Source of the DNA: Thermoplasmata archaeon
GTDB taxonomy: Archaea > Thermoplasmatota > Thermoplasmata > Thermoplasmatales > Thermoplasmataceae
Direction: 5' to 3'
DNA length: 39,506 bases
NCBI GenBank assembly: GCA_021818675.1
Contig: JAKATR010000069.1
Location: forward strand, 1-39,506
This document shows, in pieces, positions 30,131-38,953 of this stretch. Position 1 is the stretch's first letter; every line of letters starts with the position of its first letter. Made by a program: the position numbers and the translations under genes. The notes below the pieces were generated by a model. It had not been told where the DNA came from. It saw nothing but the letters and a program-made list of their open reading frames with translations, and did not search any database.

Positions 30131-31972
30131 ATGAACAAAACAGCAGTTTTAGTTTTGACAATATCATCTCTGATGATGATGTCCGGGAGCCTTGCCTTTG
30201 CACAGGGAGGAACTACGGACAATTCTTCTTCAGCGATGATGAAGTTGTCTGCATACTCGATTGGGTCTTATAACAGCTTTGGAACACTTAACAATATAAC
30301 ATATACAAGCAGTGAAACGGGTAATCAGACAGAGATAGCATCTTCGGTATATGTGAATGGATCGGCAATAACCGTTCCGAGCAATTCTAGCAATGAAAAA
30401 GTTTCTTTTGTTTCTATAGCAAATGAAACGCTTATAGGAATAAGCGAACCCAGAGCACTCATAATAGCTACCTCTCCGACCGTGTCAACCTTAGGAAAAG
30501 CGAACATTAAATTTGATTTAACAACAGTGGCTAAACCCTTTGCTTTTAATCTGAACGTTTCATCAAATGCATCTTTGGGCAGTCTGATTCAATTTAACGC
30601 ATTCATGAAATTGTCATTGAAAGGGTATTCCGCATACCAGATCTCCAATGGATCGTTCACAGGATACTTTGTAACAAACGGGAAGGTAAACTTATCGTCA
30701 AACGGTATGCAGCTAACGGTGAATAACAATGGAAGCATGATGCTTGTTGCCGGATTTGTTTCAAACGGTGGATTGAAAAATGCGCTTCAAAAATACTTCG
30801 GCGAGGGTGAAAATGAAAACAGATTCTCATACAACAATACAACAGGTCAGGTAATTGGGAAATTTGTTAATTTCAACTATTCGGCATCCAATCAGATCAT
30901 TTACAACATGTCTGGAACTTTCAATGGACAAACCGTACCAGTATTTACATATGTAAACGCCTCTGGCAACAGTGTGCTCATAAGTAAAGCCAGTATGAGT
31001 TCTATTCCATTGAACAGAGTTATTACCGTGGGATCAGTATTCTTCTATGCCAATGAAAGCTTCATATATGTCATTCATGACACACCTTCTTTGCAGTCTG
31101 CCTTTGCTTTGAGAAATGGAACACTGAATCTGACTCTGGCTAGTGGACTTAGTGCATCCATTTTCTCCACTACTTCGGCAAAGGTATCATATAACGCCTC
31201 GGCTATTGCAGACAACGAAGATACCCAAAACAGTATTCTGCTTGGGGTAGGAGGGCACATGAATGCACAAAGCCAGGCAGTGATTATTTCAGGAAAGAAT
31301 TTTACAGGATTCCTGATGGTACCAGGCAATGCGTCCATAACGATTAGCAGCAGTATGATATCCATATCAACCAAAGATGTGGCTATAATTCACTTCGTTT
31401 CCCCACCAGGCTTAAGAAACATTGGAAAGCTTAATAGTGACATTAAGTATGCAATAGAGAACGGAAAAATTTCTGATCAGATAGTAATCAATGCAACAGG
31501 TACCGGCCCCAACTCAAACCTTACAATTGGATTTAATGGAACAGTAAATGCAGGCGTTTCATCTCAATCACAGGGAAAGGCAACTGTATCTCTTTCATCA
31601 ACGAATCACAGGGGAACCACGATAGCTGTTTTCGTAACAAAGCAATTCCTTGGAACATCAAATACAGTATATCTCAAATTTGATGGAAGCGTTATCAACA
31701 TAACGGGGACTTCTTCAATATTCAATATAACCTCAACAACAAATGCTTATTACGCAGTAATAAACGAATCCACAGGCATAATGATATTGATTCACGTACC
31801 ACACTTTTCAAACCACACCATAGAAATTAGTTCAACACCTTATACGACAAGCACTTCGTCGCCTACCCCGACAAACGTTCCATTAAATGTGGAATATTTC
31901 TCCATTGCAGCCGGTGTTGGAATAGTAGCAATAGTTGGTGGAGCGGCTCTGGTTATGAGAAAAAAGAAATAA
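30131..31972 (+). CDS. Predicted secreted/surface glycoprotein with C-terminal membrane anchor
   Basis: Signal peptide MNKTAVLVLTISSLMMMSGSLAFAQGG, many N-x-S/T sequons, C-terminal TM plus MRKKK. ATG 30131 preferred over TTG 30125. Confidence 0.8.
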   Translation: MNKTAVLVLTISSLMMMSGSLAFAQGGTTDNSSSAMMKLSAYSIGSYNSFGTLNNITYTSSETGNQTEIASSVYVNGSAITVPSNSSNEKVSFVSIANETLIGISEPRALIIATSPTVSTLGKANIKFDLTTVAKPFAFNLNVSSNASLGSLIQFNAFMKLSLKGYSAYQISNGSFTGYFVTNGKVNLSSNGMQLTVNNNGSMMLVAGFVSNGGLKNALQKYFGEGENENRFSYNNTTGQVIGKFVNFNYSASNQIIYNMSGTFNGQTVPVFTYVNASGNSVLISKASMSSIPLNRVITVGSVFFYANESFIYVIHDTPSLQSAFALRNGTLNLTLASGLSASIFSTTSAKVSYNASAIADNEDTQNSILLGVGGHMNAQSQAVIISGKNFTGFLMVPGNASITISSSMISISTKDVAIIHFVSPPGLRNIGKLNSDIKYAIENGKISDQIVINATGTGPNSNLTIGFNGTVNAGVSSQSQGKATVSLSSTNHRGTTIAVFVTKQFLGTSNTVYLKFDGSVINITGTSSIFNITSTTNAYYAVINESTGIMILIHVPHFSNHTIEISSTPYTTSTSSPTPTNVPLNVEYFSIAAGVGIVAIVGGAALVMRKKK

Positions 31973-32139
31973 CCAAAATTTATTTTTTTTTTGAAATTAA
32001 TATTCAACTCCTCCAAAATATCTTTTCTTTTGTTTTTATTGAGAATTTATTGTTGAAAGCTAATACACTTTTAGAATTATCAGTTCAGTTCCACTCTCAG
32101 GAATTCTAAAATGGATATGGTTGGAAGGTTACAAATTCA

Positions 32140-32769
32140 TTACATTGATACTGCAGACTCTCTCTTTAAAAGAATTTCAGCTATATTCTTTGGAAGATAG
32201 ATAATATCATTTTTTCTCAGGTAATAATTTCCATCTTTGAGTGCTATTGGCATGTAATCAATCGTTATTCTGAGTCGGGATAGATCCCTGCTTCTGTCAG
32301 GTATATTTTGAGGTTCCTCATTTTCCTGTTTAATTTCTGGTTCCTCGTGAAACTCTTCAGGGCTTTCCCTTTCCTGAATCTTACCAGGGTCTATAAGAGA
32401 ATCACGGATTGCCATCATCTCGTTATGCATTTTCATGATGAACTCTCTTTCCTGAGGAGTCAATATATCCAGTGTTTTTCCTTCAATGTCGTAGAGGGAT
32501 TCCCTAAGTATCTTCTCATACCTCTTTTGGAAAAAAAGTGATAGTGATTTTTTGATATTTCCCTCTCTTTCCCTTATGGCTATGTACTGATCTATATCCC
32601 CTTTGGATAACGATTCCTCTGCAATCTCTTTTAAGAATAGGAGTGCCTCTCTTACTTCTGAGTAAAAATCCTGATTGATCCTGTTCAGTGTTACTCCTTT
32701 GGATTCGATCCTTGAGTAATCCCTGATCTTTTTGAACAGGCGATCAATGTCTGAGGCATTTAATGGCAT
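32140..32769 (-). CDS. GINS-family DNA replication protein
   Basis: 209 aa, helical N-terminus and C-terminal GINS B-domain pattern DGNYYLRKNDIIYLPKNIAEILLKRESA. Confidence 0.75.
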   Translation of the reverse strand: MPLNASDIDRLFKKIRDYSRIESKGVTLNRINQDFYSEVREALLFLKEIAEESLSKGDIDQYIAIREREGNIKKSLSLFFQKRYEKILRESLYDIEGKTLDILTPQEREFIMKMHNEMMAIRDSLIDPGKIQERESPEEFHEEPEIKQENEEPQNIPDRSRDLSRLRITIDYMPIALKDGNYYLRKNDIIYLPKNIAEILLKRESAVSM

Positions 32770-33040
32770 TTCATAAGACTATTTACCTCGAGTATTTTAA
32801 TTTCTTGAAGATTATAAAGAAATTCAAATTTGCATCGATGTTATAAGTCTAAGAGTGCTGTAGAGGTGCATCCGTTTACATTTGATGCCCATAACTCAAT
32901 TGCTGGAGATATTTGTTGCAATTCCTTTAACCTGGAAAACTTGCATTGTGCACGATCCGCAAATAGCAGCAAATTATCTAGTTGTACAGTAAAATCAATC
33001 ATATATTCATCTTTAGTAGAGAACTTACCTTCTCGTAAAA

Positions 33041-33054
33041 TAATTATATATAAG
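33041..33054 (+). promoter_or_regulatory. TATA box upstream of L41e/tRNA-Trp
   Basis: TAATTATATATAAG upstream of a short leader. Confidence 0.55.
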
Positions 33055-33081
33055 AGCATCAAATACCTGCTTACTCTCTGT

Positions 33082-33123
33082 GAGCCTTTACTTATTTACC
33101 ATAAGCGGCTCCCAATTGGGGTG
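33082..33123 (+). promoter_or_regulatory. Leader hairpin (GAGCC..CTTAT/ATAAG..GGCTC) followed by CCCAATTGGGGTGA containing the SD
   Basis: Paired segments 33082-33086/33107-33111 and 33091-33095/33101-33105; competing CCC-AATT-GGG at 33111-33120 overlaps the SD. Confidence 0.4.
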
Positions 33124-33128
33124 AAACA

Positions 33129-33236
33129 TTGAAAAGAAGTTCAAGGGACTGGAAAAAACGCGGAAACATGCGATGGAAGTGGAGAAAGAAGAGAATCCGA
33201 AGGCTGAAAAAGCAGAGAAAGGCTAACAGGACGTAA
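33129..33236 (+). CDS. rpl41e: Ribosomal protein L41e (aL41), TTG start
   Basis: TTG AAA AGA AGT ... = [35 protein letters not shown]; preceded by GGGGTGA SD. Not in the ORF track because it is only 35 aa. Confidence 0.85.
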   Translation: MKRSSRDWKKRGNMRWKWRKKRIRRLKKQRKANRT

Positions 33237-33376
33237 GGGAGCATGGGGTAGTCAGGCATCCTATCGGGCTCCAGTCAGGGTATGTTTAGCAACGGGTCAT
33301 CTGATTCATGATGAGTGACTGGAACTAAGAACCGGGAAGAGACCCGCAGATCTGGGTTCAAATCCCAGTGCTCCCA
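33237..33376 (+). tRNA. tRNA-Trp(CCA) with intron at 37/38
   Basis: GGGAGCA...TGCTCCCA acceptor, T-arm CTGGGTTCAAATCCCAG, CGGG-CTCCAG|intron|A-CCCG; mature length 73 nt. The 27-43 pair appears mismatched. Confidence 0.88.
33275..33341 (+). ncRNA. tRNA-Trp intron with C/D box guide features
   Basis: CTGA (33301-33304) then ATGATGA (33308-33314). CGGGTC (33293-33298) is complementary to GACCCG of the 3' exon; GACTGGA (33317-33323) is complementary to TCCAGTC across the 5' splice site. Confidence 0.7.
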
Positions 33377-34221
33377 CTACCGACGAATGCTTTATAGTAA
33401 CCAGTTCAACATCATATTTTTGCCTCATATTACTACCTCCGCCGCGATTCGAAAAAATCCGGGCTCCCGCATGGAGGAGTAAACCTCGTAAATCTCCGCC
33501 TGGACGTCACTTGAAATTAAATGCGTGTAAAGTGGAATGATCTCAATGTAACAGTTGAAGAAGGCATACATGTATTGTTATCGATAACCTGCATTAGCGT
33601 GCAGGTCGGTGCTGTGAAGTATAATTCTATTCCGAAGACAAGAGAACTGTGATCAGAACTTATCAAGGCCCCTAAAAGTAACTATCCCAAATGTTATTCC
33701 AAACCGGGAAATAACCATAGCCAAAAGAAAAAATTAGACTGGAGCACCATTCTCGATGAGTTATTTCGATTAATTTTCATGAAAATTCCGTTGAATGCTG
33801 TGAACGCGCCCTTCGTAGAGTCAATGTTATCCTTCCTGAAATCTGATTAATGCATGCACTGCACTTTTGTTGGCTACTCCACAAGTTCCGGAGAACTATA
33901 ATGGTGCATTAAGAACTCTGGATACAGGTAGTATGTATGAGTAAAACCTCCCTATAATACACCACGTGTAAATACGGAGTCTGGAAAACCTTTATGGAAC
34001 CTGCTCGTTGCCCATATGAATATGAGAAACCATCCCTTAATATCAAAGACTCCAAGTAAGGCAATAAAACTTGTTAATGAGCAAGGATAAATATGATCTC
34101 ATTGATGTTCGTATTTAGGGAAAGTCCATTATTTATATAAGGAGTGAAAAAATGTATGAGAAGAGAGAAAAGGGAAAACACTTAAGTTGTGGAAAAAGAA
34201 TAAAATCGTCTATATATTTAC

Positions 34222-34242
34222 TCCCATTCTTAACTGATGGGA
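34222..34242 (+). promoter_or_regulatory. Inverted repeat TCCCAT-N9-ATGGGA near the inferred start of the 34262 gene
   Basis: Perfect 6-bp arms between TATA-like TCTATATATTTA and SD GGAGGTT. Confidence 0.35.
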
Positions 34243-34261
34243 TAAATTCCGAGGAGGTTAC

Positions 34262-34651
34262 ATGAAAAACAACAGAGAAGAAGTTTTGAAAACAGATAAA
34301 AGGTTGAAAATTGCCATTTCAATATCATTGATTTCTACAATAATTATTTCAGCGGTAACTTTAGATCATTTAAATAAATCTGGATATATTACTTCCTCCA
34401 CCGATTTTGTTACATTCTTTTTATTTTACATCAGTTTGATTTTACTTATAATACCTCTAACAGTCATTATTATTTCTAATAAGAAAATGGTTTACTTACT
34501 AGTTGTATTGCAAAGTATTGGCTTTTTATGGTTTGGCTTTTTTTTCGAAGAAACCGCGCTGTTGTTTATATCTTGGGCAATAAATTTTTCTGTGATTGGA
34601 TACTCTTTCAAAAAATTTGAATTAACATCTGTATTTCCCAGTAACTACTGA
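34262..34651 (+). CDS. Hypothetical four-TM membrane protein
   Basis: 129-aa hydrophobic ORF with SD GAGGAGGTT just upstream. Confidence 0.65.
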   Translation: MKNNREEVLKTDKRLKIAISISLISTIIISAVTLDHLNKSGYITSSTDFVTFFLFYISLILLIIPLTVIIISNKKMVYLLVVLQSIGFLWFGFFFEETALLFISWAINFSVIGYSFKKFELTSVFPSNY

Positions 34652-34978
34652 TATTTCCAATGCATTCTCCGGTGCAGTAGAAGGGCTTCACATGACACAT
34701 GTGTGTTCTTTAAGAGCATTCCGGTGCACTGCACCGTGGGGCATCATTTGCTTATTTGAGTTGTCTCTCAAGGAACTTGTATAATATTTTTAGCCAGTTC
34801 TGATTCCAAAGGATGCGAAAACATCCACAATTTTTCAAGGTATGACAATTAGAGAAAGCTCTTTTCAACCACCTCACACCGTGCCTTTTACCCAAAGCAA
34901 GCGTCGTTTTACTTCTGGCATAAGGTGGTAAATTACCGGATCGAATCGGAATTCAAAATAAATGAAAAGTTTATTATA

Positions 34979-35003
34979 TGTGTTATACTTAATCTATAAC
35001 ACA
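34979..35003 (+). promoter_or_regulatory. Perfect inverted-repeat operator candidate TGTGTTATA-CTTAATC-TATAACACA
   Basis: 9-bp arms, 7-nt spacer, between TATA-like TTTATTATAT and the ATG at 35013 of a GntR-family gene. Confidence 0.7.
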
Positions 35004-35012
35004 GGTATATCC

Positions 35013-35489
35013 ATGTCAGAATTTGTAAAAAAAGACCTAATGGCCCAAATAGAAAGAAACAAAGGTGCAAAAAGAATGTCCAAAGAAAAGGATGGCTTTG
35101 CCATAACTATAGACCTGACTTCATCTGAACCGATTTACAGGCAGATTATGAACAATATAATTAATAATATTGCGGGCGGTATACTGGAGGAGAACGATAA
35201 ATTGCCATCTTCCCGTGAACTCTCAACAATCCTTGGTATCAACTACCATACAGTTAACAAAGCATACAGTTATCTTGAACAGGAAAAATATATATATATG
35301 GATAGAAGAAAGAGAGTTCTTGTAGGCCGGATTGCAAGTAAGAGTGATAACGAGCTAGATGTTGTTTGGGAAACTCAGATGAGAAACCTTCTTTCCGAGT
35401 CCATTTCCAAGGGTTATTCCCCAATCCAAATAAAGAATAAGATAGATCAAATTTTAGATGACATACTTGGAAAGAGGGGATTCAATTGA
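35013..35489 (+). CDS. GntR-family regulator (YtrA-like)
   Basis: SSEPIYRQIMNNIINNIAGGILEENDKLPSSRELSTILGINYHTVNKAYSYLEQEKYI. ATG 35013 preferred; track start 34962 lies upstream of the promoter. Confidence 0.88.
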   Translation: MSEFVKKDLMAQIERNKGAKRMSKEKDGFAITIDLTSSEPIYRQIMNNIINNIAGGILEENDKLPSSRELSTILGINYHTVNKAYSYLEQEKYIYMDRRKRVLVGRIASKSDNELDVVWETQMRNLLSESISKGYSPIQIKNKIDQILDDILGKRGFN

Positions 35490-36577
35490 TTTCACTATTG
35501 ATTTTGTTTGGCGTCCTTCCAGTTATACTGTTCATTGGTATAATATTCGGGCTTATTCCCTATTTCACGAGACCTGACCTGATCTTCGGTCTAAGGGTGC
35601 CGGATTACGAATCCCTTGAACCCGTTATAAGTAAAATGAAGAAAGAGAATCTTGCGTATGATCTGACAATTTCCATCTTCTTAGCTATATTGTTTTTTGT
35701 TCTTTATTCATATACTCAGCTAATACTCATCGAACTTTTACCAATGTTAGAAATATTTTCGATGATTGGTGTATATTTCTCTTTTAGGTCAAAGACACGG
35801 AAATTGAAAGGTAATACCTTTTCCTCTGAACAACAGAGAAAAATATCAACTTTCGTTCCTATGAAGTCAACAAATATCAATTCAGTTTGGTATCTGATTC
35901 CATGGATAGAACTGATAATTTTCATAATAATTGGTGCAATATATTATCCTAATATCCCAACCACCTTCGCTACCCATTACGGAACCAATGGAAAGCCTAA
36001 TGCTTACGCCACAAAATCTATATTTTCAGTTTTTACACTATTAATTTTCATAGCAATTCCTATAACAGCCTTGTTTGACATTATAATTTTTGCAATCAGG
36101 AAGGTCAGGTCAAACCCAAATTTCTCTAACTCCAAAAAGGGCGTCCTGCAGCTGAAAGGTTTTAATTCAAGGCTTATTTTACTAACTATTGCTGTTAACA
36201 TTATCATCATCTTTACGATGTTTGTGGGTTCTCTCTTAATTTGGGGAATTATTCCAGACGCCTATTCTTTTGTCGTGATTCTTCCTCCCTTACTGATCTT
36301 CCCTCTAGTTCTCGTATTTTCAGCAAAAATTGGACAGGGAGGTTGGAAACTATATCCCAATGTTAAGGATGAAAATGATAGAGAGACAGTAAAAAGTGAT
36401 GACAGTGAGTGGGCAGGCGGTATTGTTTATCACAATAAAAAAGACAATTCAATTTTTGTACCCAAGAGGTATGGTGTTGGGTATACACTCAACTTTGGAA
36501 ACAAATGGAGTTTCGTTATCCTGGGGCTCATTATCGCGTTGCCCATATTGGTGATTATTTTTACAATTATGAGGTGA
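35486..36577 (+). CDS. DUF1648-type membrane protein with C-terminal DUF5808-like segment
   Basis: PTTFATHYGTNGKPNAYATKS; C-terminal EWAGGIVYHNKKDNSIFVPKRYGVGYTLNFGNKWS; overlaps the gntR gene by 4 nt. Confidence 0.8.
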   Translation: MISLLILFGVLPVILFIGIIFGLIPYFTRPDLIFGLRVPDYESLEPVISKMKKENLAYDLTISIFLAILFFVLYSYTQLILIELLPMLEIFSMIGVYFSFRSKTRKLKGNTFSSEQQRKISTFVPMKSTNINSVWYLIPWIELIIFIIIGAIYYPNIPTTFATHYGTNGKPNAYATKSIFSVFTLLIFIAIPITALFDIIIFAIRKVRSNPNFSNSKKGVLQLKGFNSRLILLTIAVNIIIIFTMFVGSLLIWGIIPDAYSFVVILPPLLIFPLVLVFSAKIGQGGWKLYPNVKDENDRETVKSDDSEWAGGIVYHNKKDNSIFVPKRYGVGYTLNFGNKWSFVILGLIIALPILVIIFTIMR

Positions 36578-36809
36578 ACACAATTACTTAAATAAATTCA
36601 TTTTCCACTCATTTAATAAGAGACCGGAATTAAAATGTTTAGAATTATCGCGCAGATGGTTGTAGAAAGTGAATATTTTCAATGAGAAATAAGTGTTTCC
36701 GCCTATCTTCACACGATGAAACCAGAAAAAAGCAATCTGTAAAAGATGTTGATTTAGATATATTGAGTTATTTTCAGAATATATTTATCTGAATATTCGA
36801 TGTGACTAA

Positions 36810-37277
36810 ATGATAGAACTTGTTCCAATGAATGAGAAGGATTTTCAGAGTTATTTAGAATTTTCAGTGAAGAATTATGCAGAAGAGAAAGTAAAATCCG
36901 GAAACTGGCCACAGGAAGGTTCATTTGAAAGATCTGAAAAGGAGTTCAAAAAACTGCTTCCCAATGGACTTAAAACTGCTGATAATTATCTCTTCTCCGC
37001 TATGGACAGCAAAACCAATGTTGGTATGATATGGATCGCAAAAAGAAAAGATGATGGAATAAATGATATCATCTGGATTTATGATATTGTGGTTGAGCAT
37101 GAAGAGAGAGGGAAAGGCCATGGTTACGAAATAATGAAAGCGCTTGAAACAAAAACGAAAGAATTTTCCCTGTCAACAATCAAGTTACACGTTTTTGGGC
37201 ATAATGCCCCGGCGATTTCGCTTTATAGAAAACTTGGATATTCCATAACGAATATGATAATGGAAAAGACTCTCTGA
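36810..37277 (+). CDS. GNAT-family N-acetyltransferase
   Basis: IYDIVVEHEERGKGHGYEIMKALE...LHVFGHNAPAISLYRKLGYSITNMIMEK. Confidence 0.9.
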   Translation: MIELVPMNEKDFQSYLEFSVKNYAEEKVKSGNWPQEGSFERSEKEFKKLLPNGLKTADNYLFSAMDSKTNVGMIWIAKRKDDGINDIIWIYDIVVEHEERGKGHGYEIMKALETKTKEFSLSTIKLHVFGHNAPAISLYRKLGYSITNMIMEKTL

Positions 37278-37374
37278 TTTGATGAAATGTGATCAGGTAA
37301 ACAAAAAATAGTTCCCCTCTGATTGGTGGGATTTTCAAGTAACCCTTTAATATTGTGGTGAGATATACATATGT

Positions 37375-38241
37375 ATGAGCGGACTAGAAATATTTCTGAT
37401 ATTCATTGTGATAATTGTGATCCTGATTCTGCTATCGGGGCTTCACATATTAAAGGAATGGGAAAGGGCACCGGTTTTGACATTGGGAAGATTCAGCGGA
37501 ATCAAAGGGCCGGGAATAATTTATGTGACCCCGATAATCAGTAAAATACCTGTTGTGATATCCACGAGGATACAGGCTGTGGCCTTCAAAACAGAAGCAA
37601 CATTTACAAAGGATAATGTCCCTATCAATGCTGATTCAGTTATGTATTATCAGGTCATAGACCCCCAGAAGGCTGTCCTGAACATTGAAAATTTTGCAGG
37701 TTCAACCAGTTTATCAGCACAGACAACACTCAGAGAAGTGCTTGGAAAATATGCTTTTGATGAGATCCTTTCAGAAAGAGAGAAGATAGGAGAGAGTGCA
37801 AGGGAAATTATTGATGAGAAGACCGAACACTGGGGAGTAAAAGTTTCTGCAGTGGAAATAAGGGATGTTATTGTTCCACAGGCTTTACAGGAGGCAATGT
37901 CCAGACAGGCTTCTGCAGAGAGGGAAAGAAGATCCAGAGTAACGCTTGCATTGGCTGAAGTCGAGGCGGCCCAGAAAATGGTTGAGGCAGCTCAGCAATA
38001 TACAAATGATCCGACCGCACTTCAGTTAAGATGGATGAACATACTTTATGAAATTGGTCTTGAAGGAAAAGGGACCCTGATGATGATGCCCATGAATGTC
38101 ATTACTGCAGGAGTTACAGGACCTCAAATGCTTGGCTTATCAGAATTTGCAATGAATCAGGCGCAGGGAAAATCACAGAACCCCAGAGCAAATGTCAGCA
38201 GGAGCAGTTCTTCTCAGGATACAGGGAATAGCACATCCTGA
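37375..38241 (+). CDS. SPFH/band-7 protein (slipin/stomatin-like)
   Basis: N-terminal TM, LKEWERAPVLTLGRFSGIKGPG, TLREVLGKYAFDEILSEREKI, VSAVEIRDVIVPQALQEAMSRQASAERERRSRV. Confidence 0.93.
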   Translation: MSGLEIFLIFIVIIVILILLSGLHILKEWERAPVLTLGRFSGIKGPGIIYVTPIISKIPVVISTRIQAVAFKTEATFTKDNVPINADSVMYYQVIDPQKAVLNIENFAGSTSLSAQTTLREVLGKYAFDEILSEREKIGESAREIIDEKTEHWGVKVSAVEIRDVIVPQALQEAMSRQASAERERRSRVTLALAEVEAAQKMVEAAQQYTNDPTALQLRWMNILYEIGLEGKGTLMMMPMNVITAGVTGPQMLGLSEFAMNQAQGKSQNPRANVSRSSSSQDTGNSTS

Positions 38242-38953
38242 TAATTTCATCTGGAGTTAACTCTTCAATCCTTTTTTGGGAGAATTCAAAATCATTTTTC
38301 CCAATTACCGATGATATTTTTTTTCTCCTCTGTGAAAACATTTTTTTTGTGACTTCGCTCACTGTTTCGTAGTCAATACCATAATCCCATGGTCTTGGAA
38401 CCAGTGATACTATAACTGAATCCACCTTTGGAATTGGTGAAAAATTTTTTCTGGAAATTTTTCTTTCGAGTTTGCAATCAAAACTTAGAGACGCCATTAC
38501 CGATAAACGGGAGTAAGATTCTGAACCCTGTTTGGCACACAACCTTTCTCCGAATTCTTCCTGTACCATGAGGATTGCCTTTCTGAAAGACATTGTTCGA
38601 AGTTTTTCAATAATTGGTGACGATATTTGATATGGAACATTTCCAGCAATATAATCTGCGGATTTCTGTTCTGATTTTAAAAAATCTTCTTTTATTATCT
38701 TCAGCTTTCCATCCCTTACTTCATCTGCAAAATGATATTCAAGTTCATCAACGAATCTATGATCTGATTCTATGGCAATTACATTATAATCGTTCTGAAG
38801 AAGTTCAGCGGTAAGCATTCCATGACCAGGCCCGATTTCAATGACAGATGATCCAGCAATCCCATTGATTAAGGATACTTCAAATGATGCTATGTTTCTA
38901 TTTTTGAGAAAAACCTGCCCGTACTTCTTTGAAAATCCCTGGTTCTGGCTCAT
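38195..38953 (-). CDS. rsmA: 16S rRNA dimethyladenosine transferase
   Basis: KYGQVFLKNRNIASFEV, VIEIGPGHGMLTAELL, YIAGNVPYQISSPII, FSPIPKVDSVIVSLVPR. Confidence 0.95.
   Translation of the reverse strand: MSQNQGFSKKYGQVFLKNRNIASFEVSLINGIAGSSVIEIGPGHGMLTAELLQNDYNVIAIESDHRFVDELEYHFADEVRDGKLKIIKEDFLKSEQKSADYIAGNVPYQISSPIIEKLRTMSFRKAILMVQEEFGERLCAKQGSESYSRLSVMASLSFDCKLERKISRKNFSPIPKVDSVIVSLVPRPWDYGIDYETVSEVTKKMFSQRRKKISSVIGKNDFEFSQKRIEELTPDEIIRMCYSLYPEKNCSC

Noticed and set aside
33377-34150. CRISPR array or regularly spaced repeats in the ORF-free region
   Set aside because: No repeated 25-40 nt unit with regular spacers seen here or elsewhere in the window.
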